A stretch of DNA of 64,000 nucleotides from Glandiceps talaboti. Its lineage: Eukaryota > Hemichordata > Enteropneusta > Spengelidae. The stretch covers positions 10,834,501 through 10,898,500 of the forward strand of contig NC_135558.1 of the NCBI RefSeq assembly GCF_964340395.1, in the 5' to 3' direction. Both the position numbers and the translations under genes were made by a program. This document shows, piece by piece, positions 54,501 through 64,000 of the stretch. Within the stretch, counting starts at the first letter, position 1, and every line of letters starts with the position of its first letter. The notes beneath the pieces are model-generated. The model made no database searches and was not told the origin of the DNA. It saw nothing but the letters and a program-made list of their open reading frames with translations.

Positions 54501-56046
54501 TAGGTGGTAAATTGTTGATATTTCAGATAACGAGAATTCAGACATAACTGGATTGTGAACAACAACACTGTATTTGTCAAAACAAAGAGACTGTGATGTC
54601 ATCACCAGAAGTTTTCCCATAAACCCTTGCAGGAAATCCCAAAATGACTGAACACGTCAAGTGCAGTCCAGCTTCTTTACAAGATTTTAAAGTTGAATAA
54701 GTTATTTATCACCCAAAATCGTCTCCAAGTTTATACACTAATCAATATACAAGTGGACTAAAGCCCAAAATAAGCCTTACTGGACTTTTCCTTTATAACA
54801 GGCAATAAAAATTGACTTACCTCTAAGTTGTGTTCAAAATAACTAAGTTCCTTTGGTGAATGTTTCTCATATATATTTTCTAGATATTCAAGGAAATACT
54901 TTTCTTCTCTGTTTTCCACCTGTTCCTTACTTAGACTATAATTCCATGGTGGTCTTTTAGGCATATCCAGCACTGATCCTGGTCTGTAAATATCATCAAT
55001 GTCTACCTCTAACATTTCCTGCAATAGGTCAAAGGTCAGATTTATTAGTATCAGTGAAAGTGGATATGATATTTGTCATCTTAGTTCCAGTGGTTGAAAC
55101 TGAAACTCTTTTCAATAACTGGTGTTATTATTTTAGATTTATTTATGTTGTTTTACTTTTTGACTCGTACATGATCACACAGTAATAAAATATTATCAGT
55201 TTTCTCTCTAAATATATCAAACTCAAAACAAAATAAAATTGATGGGAGTTATTTTGATTTTGATATATTTCGTGTCTCTTACATAATTTCTGTCAAATTC
55301 TATGAATCTGTGCTTGTCAAAATATTGCCAATGACACACAGTATTAAACACAACTGACAATTCAATTTGTTGTACATGAAGAAATTAAGTAAGTTTGCAG
55401 TTACCATGGCCATTATCATGGTTGCTAGGAATTTCATATTATGGTTGCTAGGGAATTCAAGAATTGGAGTTTACAGTTACCGTGGCCATATAATGGTTGC
55501 TAGCAATTTCACATTCTGGTTGCTAGGGATTTCTAATATTAGAGTTTACAGTTACCATGGTCATATCATGGTTGCTAGCAATTTCACATTGTGGTTGCTA
55601 GGGATTTCAAATATTGGAGTTTACAATTACCATGGCTGTTATCATAGTTGCTTGGAATTTCAAGAATTGGAGTTTACAGTTAGCATGGCCACTATCATGG
55701 TTGCTAGGAATTTCATATTATGGTTGCTAGGGAATTCAAGAATTGGAGTTCACAGTTGCAATGGTTATCACTGGTGCCATGGCAGGATCTCAGAAATTGG
55801 AATTAATCCATACCCATTCTTCTTTTGTCCAAAGCTTCCAAAACTCTCTCTATGAGGGCAGTCATGGTTGCTATGGTGTTAGTACAGCTATGCTAATAAG
55901 CCACCTCAGAACAAAATACATTGTGTATTATGATAATTGTATGCTTTGTAATGTTTACCTCTGGTAATGTCTGGAATGGTTCTGTTGCTTTCTTTTTCCT
56001 CTCTGCCACCTCAGTTTTTGATTCTCTTTCAAAATGAAGGCGATAC
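43997..56046 (-). CDS. GNL1: GNL1, circularly permuted GTPase (MMR1/HSR1 family), 5' end missing
   Basis: Nine minus-strand exons in order: 55959-56046, 54821-55018, 50014-50296, 48664-48753, 48026-48187, 47287-47465, 46383-46554, 44881-45021, 43997-44229 (stop TGA 43997-43999). All have GT-AG boundaries and continuous frame, about 514 codons. G motifs are permuted: NKIDLAPPSLVVAWKHYF (G4) precedes GCVGHPNVGKSSLMNGLVG (G1), the SRTPGHTK switch and DSPG (G3). Other family segments are YRLHFERES, PKRPPWNYSLSKEQ, YFEHNLE-TWRQLWRVLEMSD, GIYPIAQVQEPYTAVGYLAQ and EKRGFLTAKAARNDAYRAAN. An acidic tail ends NPFSALAGD, like the vertebrate C-terminus. About 80 N-terminal residues, expected basic, should lie in an upstream exon that I did not find. 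Predicted nucleolar/nuclear by family; the precise cellular function is poorly defined. Confidence 0.95.
45072..45560. repeat. Dispersed repeat with internal 35-bp tandem array (GNL1 intron)
   Basis: GTACTAGTGGCTAGCTCTGG, then six copies of a 35-bp unit (ACCCCATTTTAGACCCATTT, GACCAAAAACCAAT) at 45131, 45166, 45201, 45236, 45271 and 45306, then GGACCCCATTTTAGACTCTT. A related copy with about two units is at 46010-46330. Confidence 0.9.
46010..46330. repeat. Second copy of the CCCCATTTTAGACC dispersed repeat
   Basis: Starts CAGTACCAGTGGCCAGCGCT and carries GCCCCATTTTGGACCC, AAAAACCAATACCCCATTTT and GGGGCAATTAATAGC, parallel to 45072-45560 but with fewer tandem units. Confidence 0.85.
48232..48545. 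repeat. Complementary GATT / AATC and TGAC microsatellites (GNL1 intron)
   Basis: (GATT)n and (GACT)n in the left half, (TGAC)n in the middle, and (AATC)n with ATCGATCG interruptions in the right half. The left and right halves are reverse complements, so the whole tract can fold back. Confidence 0.9.
49567..49915. mobile_element. GGTTCCGATTACGC MITE family, copy 2 (GNL1 intron)
   Basis: Begins GGCCTAAAAAAATTGTGCGG and contains TTCCGATTACGCTCAATTTT, TTATATTGTCTTTTTAAGTT and GGGTAACAGCAACCAAATAA. Collinear with copies at 42484 and 53571. Confidence 0.8.
50381..50452. repeat. 11-bp tandem repeat (AAACCAGTCCA)
   Basis: Six or seven degenerate copies (AAACCAGTCAA, AAACCGGTCCA, AAACTGGACCA, AAACTAGTCCA) in a GNL1 intron. 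Confidence 0.85.
52014..53560. repeat. Satellite-like array, ~158-bp monomer (GNL1 intron)
   Basis: The phrase GAGTGTGGTATGCT recurs at about 52132, 52293, 52451, 52612, 52769, 52927 and 53083, a spacing of 156-161 bp, then decays over two more copies. Each monomer also contains GTACATGCATCAAATTATG, TGTGAATGTACTGTTGACAT and TTATAATTAGCTTATAT. Alternate monomers share variants (ATTACTCTATTATTTAT), suggesting dimer units. Short ORFs here repeat with the monomer and are not genes. Confidence 0.92.
53366..53416. mobile_element. Truncated GGTTCCGATTACGC MITE inside the satellite
   Basis: Only the first ~50 bp (CCTAACAAAAACAAATTCTG, GGTTCCAATTACGCTCAATT) before satellite sequence resumes (GTATTAAGTTATTATAGC). 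The downstream satellite segment is itself a near-copy of 53213-53350. Confidence 0.8.
53571..53960. mobile_element. GGTTCCGATTACGC MITE family, copy 3
   Basis: Begins GACCTAACAAAAAAAAATTC, contains GGTTCCGATTACGCTCAATT and TTATATTGTCTTTTTAAGTT, and ends GGGTAACCGGAACCTAACAA, a T-run and TTAGGCC. Satellite sequence resumes on the right (TTGTATTAAGCGAGTGTGGT), so the element inserted into the array. Confidence 0.85.
55385..55790. repeat. Minisatellite, ~75-bp unit (GNL1 intron)
   Basis: About five copies of a unit with CATGGTTGCTAG-AATTTCA, TGGTTGCTAGGGAATTC and ATTGGAGTTTACAGTTACC, followed by a decayed one. A 162-codon ORF over it is a by-product of the repeat. Confidence 0.9.
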
Positions 56047-58136
56047 CTGAAGAGCGATACCAAAACATGGTTTAGATACAGACTATATTAATATATTCAC
56101 TGTACTTATTATTGTTACAGTAATAATGGACCCTTTTTCAGCATGCAATACAAAGCAGCTGATATACATTGCATGAATCACGTCTTTCCAGGCTAGACTT
56201 AGCTAGACTTAGCTTCCCGATCTATCTGATCGTTGAGAAATGATGTACTCTTTCTGAATACTAAGAACATCGACTACACCTGGTATAATACACACAGACT
56301 GTTATGTGCTACATTTTACTCCCAGCGATCACTCCTACAACAAAGCAAAGGTTAATAGTCTATGATATTAACACAAGCTGACATGTTGACTATGGTACAA
56401 GCTATCAAAACCTAATTGCCAACTAGTGTATGTACATTGTACTGTTTCCAAAGACATGTAAAGTAGTCCTGTAATATCATCAAGTAGTGAACAAAATGGA
56501 TTGCTGAGGTCTCTGGGTACTATTAGTAAAACAGTATAATTTTACAGAGCAATTAGAGAACTCTTACCGACAAACAAATCTTGTGAATTACTAAACAGTT
56601 CTATTTCAACTCATATATTCAGTTGTACTAAAGACTTCAATGTTCAATGTGTTCTCATTCTGGGGCCCACGTTTTTTGAGGTCAAAAAAAGTTTGATTTT
56701 TTCTCAGACTGCGATGACTTTCTTAGAGGAACTTGATTGATATGCATCTCAACAATATGTATTTCACTGAGAAAACATTATCTCATGAATTTAATTGTGC
56801 ATATATTTCATTATTTTGTTGTTTTTAGCTTTATTATATTGTTTTACCATGCTTTTAAATCTATTTTATGTACAGCGCTTTTGAATATTAATAAATAGAA
56901 AAGGCGCTTTAGAAAATAAATAAATTTTAAACTTTAAACTTTAAATATTACAACTGATTGTGGCAATGTTTATATCCGCATTCACATGTATTTCAATAAT
57001 ATGTACATGTACAGTATATATTAAAGTGAAATATTGGCGGCGGGGTGGGGGGAGGGTGCTCATTATGACCAGCTTACAAGATTACTTCATAGATTTAGAA
57101 CACTATCGATAGTTAAAATCAGATTTACCATTATACTTTAATATCGAAATGGAAAACTCAAGCTCCTTGTTGACAGAAAAAAGTACACTCTCTGGTCACG
57201 TAGAACATAATATTGAACATTTCTCATGGGATTTATCATTTCCATTAACTTTCTTCAAGACTTTGATAGATGTACACATCATCGTAGGTTTAAGTATTTC
57301 TAGACATGATTTGATATATTTTAAGGATGACTCGCATGACTAGAAACCTGATTTTCTAATATGAAAATATTATGGAATCATTTTTCACAAATTTTGCAGC
57401 TACATTATGTGTTTTACTAGGTGCTGACATACATTTGCCATTGTTATTCATATCAGTATCACAGCAAAGAAGCAAGCTAGATAATTAGTTATTTGCTTTT
57501 CTATAAAATTTTGTATTTTTTGGTGGGATGGGGATGGGGTGGGATGGGGGTGGGGGTGGGGGGTCCTTTCTGCCAAATATATGACGGGGGTGGGGAGTCC
57601 TTTCTGCCAAATATATGACGGAAGGGTTGGGATGGTATGATTTGCTTAAAACGTGCTGAGATCAGTCAGGTTTTTAACTCAATGTCTACACTGATGGAAT
57701 TTTCTCCTATAGATTATAAATATAATTTAGTAAATTACATCATTATTATCAATAGTGCATTATTTAAAACTATAGATCAATTTCAAATTGAGAAATAATC
57801 TCCAATAGATTATCATATTTAGATTCATTTATTTGACAATAGAATATTGTAAAATCAACCAAACATAGGTTTCGTACTGCCTTTATAATAACTCAACTTT
57901 CACTTTCATATTCATTGTCTTGGCTATCAATTCTCTAGATTCAACAATAACCAGCCATCATAATTCTTCCTGCCTTAGATAGACAGTTCACCTTTAAGGA
58001 TGACAGGATTGATTTAGAAGCTGTGAGTGATTTGATGAAGTGTTTCATTAACCACACAGGGAACTAGTATAATTCAACACAACACGGTTCAACTCACCAA
58101 AGACCTAACGGTACTATTCAACATGACTGTGATGGG
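56047..58136. other. GNL1 upstream region: intron or intergenic, no gene recognised
   Basis: The missing first GNL1 exon(s) should lie here or beyond. I found no basic K/R-rich coding segment ending in a phase-2 donor. A retroelement-like tail (CAGCGCTTTTGAATATTAAT ... GGCGCTTTAGAAAATAAATA, then TTTAAACTTTAAACTTTAAA) lies at about 56872-56945. Confidence 0.5.
57522..57630. repeat. G-rich tract with short tandem duplication
   Basis: GGTGGGATGGGGATGGGGTG and following G-runs, then a 37-bp-spaced duplication of GGGGGTGGGGAGTCC... CTTTCTGCCAAATATATGAC. Many G-runs of 3-6 make it a candidate G-quadruplex on the + strand. Confidence 0.8.
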
Positions 58137-58139
58137 TCA

Positions 58140-58735
58140 ACTCATATAGCAACCACACACAAAGCCATAGTAACTACACTCAAAACCATAGCACCTATAC
58201 TCAAAGCCATAGCACCTACACCCAGCCATACCAACAACACTGACAGCTTTAGTAACTATACTCACAGCCATAGCACCTACTAAACTCAAAGCCATAGCAA
58301 CAAAACTCACAGCCATAGCAACTATACTCACAGCCATAGCACCTACATGCACTCCCAGCCATAGCAACACTCAAAGCATAGCACTATACTCAAAACCATA
58401 GCACCTACACTCAGTCACAGCCATAGCAACTACACTCACAGCCATAGCAACTATACTCACAGCCATAGCACCTACATGCACTCCCAGCCATAGCAACACT
58501 CAAAGCATAGCACTATACTCAAAACCATAGCACCTACACTCACAGCCATAGCAACTACACTCACAGCCATAGCAACTACACTCACAGTCATAGCACCTAC
58601 ATGCAATCCCAGCCATAGCACCACTCAAAGCATAGCACTATACTCAAAACCATAGCACCTACACTCACAGCCATAGCAACTACACTCACAGTCATAGCAA
58701 CTCTTCTCAAAGCCATAGCAACTATACCCAAAAGC
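58140..58735. repeat. Minisatellite of (CACTCACAGCCATAGCAACTA) type
   Basis: More than 25 degenerate units of about 18-21 bp built on ACTCACAGCCATAGCA and ACTCAAAACCATAGCACC. A larger period of about 110-120 bp is visible because the CTACATGCACTCCCAGCC variant recurs near 58342, 58470 and 58588. Confidence 0.9.
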
Positions 58736-58982
58736 AATGACTTGTAGATTTTAGAACATTCCACATCTCATACTTGGATATAGAATACCGAGTCTATATC
58801 AGAAATTATGGATTTGCAAACTTAAATTTATGTTCATCATGCATAGATGTTGCTGTATACTAAACACTTGTTATTGTAATTAGAAATATTAATAATGAGA
58901 AACATTTGTTTGTTTGTATATGAACGAGTAGAATATCATTGGAATTATGTAATTGATGGATTCTGATTATGACAAATTATTG

Positions 58983-59320
58983 TTAAGGGTTGTAAGTAGG
59001 TAAAATCTACCTGAGTTCCCCTGCCATTTCACCAGGGTTCCTCACCAGAAGCCTACAATACAAATGTATCATATTCCCCCTTTGTTACTGGGGTTCCCCA
59101 CAGGCTACCCAACCTTAGCAAAATAATGGACTAATTCTTTGAAACATTTGCAGTGTTTTTGTATGTAAAATCTATCTGGGTTAATTCCCTTGTCATGTTA
59201 CCAGGGTTCCCCACCAGAACTACAGTTACTGTACAATTGTATTGGAAACTTTTCCTGGACTATTTTAACCATATTCTCCCTTTCTGTTACCAGGGTTCCC
59301 TAACCTTTGCAAAAACACTG
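58983..59320. repeat. Dispersed repeat with internal duplication (GGTAAAATCTACCTGAG)
   Basis: TTGTAAGTAGGTAAAATCTA and CAGGGTTCC-CACCAGAA occur twice (from about 58990 and 59160). A related single copy is at 37015-37150 in PPIL3 intron 4, and a fragment at about 31195-31260 in ANAPC2 intron 2. Confidence 0.7.
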
Positions 59321-60295
59321 ACTTCTTACACATAACCTTTAATAAAACATGATGCACAAAGAAATTGTCAGATTTCTAAATGTCACTCTGTTAGTTTTAT
59401 CAACCTATCAGTGTAGTAACTAATTCCCTTGTCTCGTAGTAGCTCTAATGAGTATGATACAGCTACAGGACTACAATCTGAATATGGATTTTGTACACTA
59501 AGTCGTAGAAAGCCATTTGTAATCCTAATGTAGGGCAAATGATCACATGTGCCTTCAGGCATATACTGTTATATTACAGCTGGAAATTCAAAGTAGATTT
59601 CATGAAGTTCAACCAAAAAACAGACTGTATCATAAATCATTGATTCGTCTTTCTGCAAAGTCCTCGAGTGGGCGAAGTAAGCAAAGCCAGTGGATCAATT
59701 AAGTGCAATTTTCAGCTCATATAATTTTTACATATAACGATCATTTTAGATGATAATTATGGTAAAAATGAACCTGGGGATCTCATAATTTTCCATTTAC
59801 TTATTGCAATATTAAACCACTGACGCGATACAACCTACGATATCAGGGAATGTAGATCATCATACAACATCACCCGGATCAGATCTCTATCTCAGAGCAG
59901 TGCATTCTGGTGAATACTTCACATCCAACATTGCATGCTAAAATGATCAAGGTTTCTTCTCAACAGGTTTGCATGTCTCAAGCGACTAATACATCTTAAT
60001 TACAAAGAACGGGTCTTGTAGTTGTATTATGCCAATTTTTCATAACTTGGAAGGAATGCATGGACTGTGATTTAGATCTGACCTGTGTCCTTTCAAAAAC
60101 CACGTTTTAGTAAGTCAAGCCTGCACCACACATGATACAAGTTAACATTTCATCATGTTTATAACATACATATTTCATAGGACATAACTATTATCTAATT
60201 TACTACCAGGGAGACCACATTTATCTAATCTAGGTATACTTTACTTTTTTATTATATCTCGAGGGAAAAGTTTTTATATACATCAGTCTGGAGAT

Positions 60296-60860
60296 TAATT
60301 TCCTTGACGTCAAACTGTAATACATGTACTCTGACTTCGATATAAACCATTGTAAGTGGAAATGGTATGTATCGCTTCCTTGAAGTTAAACTGTGATAAA
60401 CATACCCTGTCAACAATATAAAACATATCATGTTGGAAATAGTAGAATTTCTCATTTATGCTACACATAAACTGTGATGCACATACCCTGACAACAATAT
60501 AAAACATATCATGTTGGAAAAAGTAGAATTTCTCATTTACGTTGTACATTACTTCCTCAGTTAAACTGTGATGCACATACTCTGACAACAACATACAACA
60601 TCATGACGGAAATTGTACAATTCTTTATTTATTTATGCTCTACATTACTTCCTTAACTGAACAATGATGCACATACTGCGACTACAAAAACATAACCCAA
60701 AGCATGTAGGAAATTATACAATATCTCATTTTAATACGCTGTACATTCTGTGACGTTAAACTGTGATGTACATACCTGACAGTCAACAAAATATACAACA
60801 CTATAAACATTAGGATGGAAATTATACAATTTCTCATTTACGCTGTACATTTAACTTCTT
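60296..60860. repeat. Tandem repeat, ~110-120-bp degenerate unit
   Basis: Recurring TTAAACTGTGATGCACATAC, CTGACAACAATATAAAACAT and GGAAATTGTACAATTTCTCA phrases in about five diverged copies. Confidence 0.85.
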
Positions 60861-61082
60861 TTAGATACCAAATTACCAACTAGGCAAATGAGAAATGGAA
60901 ATCCCAGATGGCAAAACACTTTCAATGTTGGTCTAAGTACTTTTTAAGGGTAATGTTTCAATACTGATAAAGACATTTTTCACTACTGTGACATATTCTG
61001 AGATGGTAAATATTCACTTGGCATTTATTTTTCTTATTTGCATGGGTCTGTTCTTAAAGCTGCAATAGCTGTAACCGGAGTA

Positions 61083-61113
61083 TTTTTTTTTTTTTGGGGG
61101 GGGGGGGGGGGGG
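61083..61113. repeat. Poly-T / poly-G tract
   Basis: Thirteen T followed by eighteen G. The G-run could form a quadruplex and is a likely site of sequencing length error. Confidence 0.9.
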
Positions 61114-63231
61114 ACGAAGAATTCATTGTTGTTTGCACTCCTCTGCTGTTGCCAGTATAAGCAACAGTAATGATGAAAACTGACATCGGGTTTTGGATCA
61201 GGATGTACAACACAAAGTGAAAGTCATGCATAAATATGTTGCAAAACTATCCTCAATACTGCTCCCTTTCTCTTATTAAAAAGACTTTTTCATTTCTCTC
61301 TTTTCATAAGAATGAAACAAAATTCAAATTCAAATTGAAAACTCTATGTACACTTTCCAGTATTCTTAGAGCTATATAAATATAACACATGATCTTCTGA
61401 AATAGACTACACATATTAGAAAAAGGAATTAAACAAAATTTGTCCTTGATAACATTTTCAGTGTAACGTTTATAGAAATCATTTAAAAATGTTGGCTGGG
61501 AATTTAAAAGGTCATAGTGACTTATATCACAACATGTCCAAAGGGAAATTTTCTTTTCAATTTGTTAGAAAATTAGCTTGCAGTGGAAGGCTTGCTGTGG
61601 TTTATATCAAGAAAGGCATCTTGACTTTACACGGAGCATCCATCAAATTACCCTTGTAGGTCAAAATGCATATTCAATTTTGTTTTGTCATGACAGCATG
61701 AGTGGAATTGTAAAGCCCCTATAGCTAGTGTAACTTTAATTTTGCCTGTTGAAAAATACATCAAAACATTAAAATTAAATTCTTTACCTGAATTTACTGT
61801 CTCTCATGGTTTGCATACTCTATGTTCTTTACATATTCTTTATTTTATTTGCGCTGTGTTCTTTACATATTATTCAGTCACTTCAATTTCATCCCTTTGC
61901 AAATTGTCTGTATGGCAAGTGATTTCTTACCATCAGTTCTACAGTTTGGGAAGGTACACACTTCAAAGGTTAAACAAATTTTGTAGCTCTTCTCTCCCTC
62001 CCCTCTCAAAAATGTTAAGAACAGCCAAATGAAACTCTAGCATTACTGCAGCGACCCACCTCTGTCACCTACATACTACAGTGGAGATATCAAATTATAA
62101 TGGTACGATGATGCGTTAAAATAATAGTGACAACCAACTACAATAACAGCCCAAAATGAGATTGGCTTTATAATTGGGATGTGGATTCCACATGCATAAG
62201 AAATCTCACAATGAGCTCTGACCTACATATATATTTGGCGGTACTTAGCCAACAGATCTTCCCCTAGCCATCTTAATTGAAAGGAAAAGACATTATCACA
62301 ATAATGGCTGCTAGTTGGGAGGGGAAACCGCCAAAGGCAAAAACCTTTTTTAAAATTAGACCATGTATGAGGGCATTTAGAGGTATGAAATATCAAACCA
62401 TAGACATATTTATTACAATACTTGAACATGGTCTTAAAATACCAGAATTGAAACAATTTTACAATGCAGTACATATTATTTGACGATGAAGTAATTTTGT
62501 TGTGGCACTGGGTAAATGACTTTGATTTATTTAATTTACAGTTTACTTTAGTCCAAAATTCATATATAAAGAGCCAAACATTTCAATGAAGTCCCCCTTT
62601 CAGGCTATCAGAATTTGTATGGCCCCCACTGATTTTTCCTCAGCCCTCCTCCCCTTGTCATAAATTCTCCTCATTCCCTTAGTGCAGGTTGGATATACAA
62701 CAGCTTACTTAGTCTAGTTTTCTCTCAATTCACTCTTGTATGCATCATCAGAGCCAAGTAAATCCCTCTATATAGATATTATGTAATTTGGAATTGACAC
62801 AAATGTATCAGGTCATATATACTGTTCAGAAAATATCCATAAATACTTTTTGGAACAATTTGTCACCCGTAGTCTCACAGCCATTTTACTGTCATTTGCG
62901 GCCCACATGTATCGCCCATTAGCAAATTTTTTTTTTTTTAATTTGAAATGGCATAAATATGGGTAGGTTGAACAGCTTATTTTATTTTCCCTGGCTTTAC
63001 CCTTTAGTAAGTATATTCATTTATGTCCATTGATAGATTAATGTCACTATGCATTAAGGTTTTAGTTTGTATCCTTTATTGCTTGTTGGAACTAACCATA
63101 CCACAGTAATTGCTTAGTTTGAATTGTTGAGGCAGTGATGCACTGTCGATAAATTCAAGAAGGATATCAAGCCACATCTGTTTGCAAGAGCTTTCTCTAA
63201 CTTTTTACATTGATCTATTATTGTTCCTGTT
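61114..63231. other. Non-coding stretch; no gene recognised
   Basis: Short ORFs on both strands (for example 61742-62032) lack family features, splice context and codon bias. No RNA gene or structured repeat was identified. Confidence 0.5.
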
Positions 63232-63281
63232 CAGCGCCATAGAACATTATGTCGTATTGGATTTTGGCGCTATACAAATTC

Positions 63282-63312
<31 letters not shown>

Positions 63313-63313
63313 C
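63232..63313. mobile_element. LINE/SINE-like 3' tail with (GATT)n
   Basis: CAGCGCCATAGAACATTATG, then TGGCGCTATACAAATTC and a (GATT)n run. The GCGCTATACAAAT-plus-tetranucleotide ending is typical of retroelement 3' ends in invertebrate genomes. Confidence 0.55.
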
Positions 63314-63530
63314 GATAATATCAGATGTCCCTAGATCTCTAAAATGTCTATGTTTACCAGTCACGAAAAGAATGGCGCAGTCTATAGTAAGGAAGACCAA
63401 TACAACTGTTATTTCTTTTTGTAGACATCCCATGTACATTTTCTTTCACTTTGTTAACAATGACTATCTTACTTACAAGGCATCACAAATTGACAGACAG
63501 TTGTAATTGGTTTACTTCATTCAGACAGTA

Positions 63531-63775
63531 GGGAACTTGCAATCCAGACTGAGCATGCTCAGATGCAAAGGACTACAGGATTATCTGTGGTTATCGTAAT
63601 ACCTAATCTGGAGCTACCGATAAAATAAACCTCCCACAATGGTCAGGGTAACTATGAATTGATTATTTGTGGTTACAAACAATGTAACATTATTATTCAC
63701 AATACTAATTGATTGGAATTTATTATCACATTTCCCATGATGCAACATTCAACATGGCGGGTTTGCAAGTTCCCT
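63531..63775. mobile_element. Mariner-like MITE, copy 2
   Basis: Perfect ends GGGAACTTGCAA and TTGCAAGTTCCC flanked by TA on both sides. The interior is nearly identical to copy 1 at 32047-32296 in the same orientation. Confidence 0.9.
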
Positions 63776-64000
63776 ATTGCTCATTAGCATTCAAGAGTAC
63801 AGCTATTTTGACTAAAATCATGTGGGGATGTGATAATGTCATCACATTTATATGAATGCTGTTGGTGGTAGCACAGATTTTTGTGCCAGAATAACGACTT
63901 TGACTAGATGTAGTGAGTGAAGATGATCGTAGTAATCGTAACTTATTTCATATAGGAACAAGACTAGTCGAGACTGTTCTTGCCAATGTCTAATGCATAA

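Noticed and set aside
55367-55855. 162-codon + strand ORF with repeated hydrophobic segments
   Set aside because: Translation of the 75-bp minisatellite, inside a GNL1 intron on the opposite strand; no family resemblance.
58137-58370. 77-codon minus-strand ORF rich in GAMAVS-type repeats
   Set aside because: Translation of the CCATAGCA minisatellite.
1-64000. tRNA, rRNA or snRNA genes
   Set aside because: No A/B-box pair with a cloverleaf, rRNA core or snRNA motif was recognised on either strand by eye; a tRNAscan/Infernal run would be decisive.

Overview
This is a eukaryotic, AT-rich window, almost certainly from a marine invertebrate animal. The evidence is spliced genes with GT-AG introns and animal orthologues (ANAPC2, PPIL3, GNL1), a tandem cluster of intronless Toll-like receptors of the single-cysteine-cluster type, and dense MITEs, minisatellites and LINE-like tails. 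Expanded intronless TLR families fit a non-vertebrate deuterostome (amphioxus, hemichordate, echinoderm) or a lophotrochozoan. I cannot fix the species by eye.

Layout. (1) 1-25.7 kb: four tandem TLR units on the + strand, here TLR-1 to TLR-4. Each has a conserved promoter-proximal block, one long exon (signal peptide, LRRs, LRR-CT, TM, TIR) and a conserved 3' flank of about 0.8-1 kb. TLR-1, -2 and -3 are intact (925, 931 and 903 residues). TLR-4 is split by a 1.6-kb piggyBac-like non-autonomous element with TTAA target duplications and also carries a residual frameshift. Minisatellite arrays, apparently derived from the head of a dispersed element, separate the first three units. (2) 25.7-27.5 kb: repeats only. 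(3) 27.55-33.5 kb, - strand: six 5' exons of ANAPC2. Its C-terminal half (cullin homology and WHB) is not where expected. The gene is either truncated or its 3' exons lie left of the TLR cluster, outside the window. (4) 33.84-37.4 kb, + strand: PPIL3, head-to-head with ANAPC2. (5) 37.4-44 kb: repeats and foldback elements, no recognised gene. (6) 44-56 kb, - strand: nine exons of GNL1, a circularly permuted GTPase, to the true stop codon. Its extreme N-terminus was not found. (7) 56-64 kb: repeats and non-coding DNA, either GNL1 5' intron or intergenic.

The TLR genes share nearly invariant TM/TIR regions but have diverged ectodomains. That is the pattern of a receptor family keeping one signalling output while varying recognition, with conversion between copies. 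The three housekeeping genes are functionally unrelated to the cluster (ubiquitin ligase subunit, spliceosome-associated cyclophilin, GTPase). The main results are the transposon-broken TLR-4, the mosaic origin of that copy, an exact one-LRR loss in TLR-3, a 1.3-kb apparently identical duplication that may be real or an assembly artefact, and the missing ANAPC2 3' half. All exon boundaries were read by hand from splice consensus, frame continuity and remembered family sequence. No searches were run.
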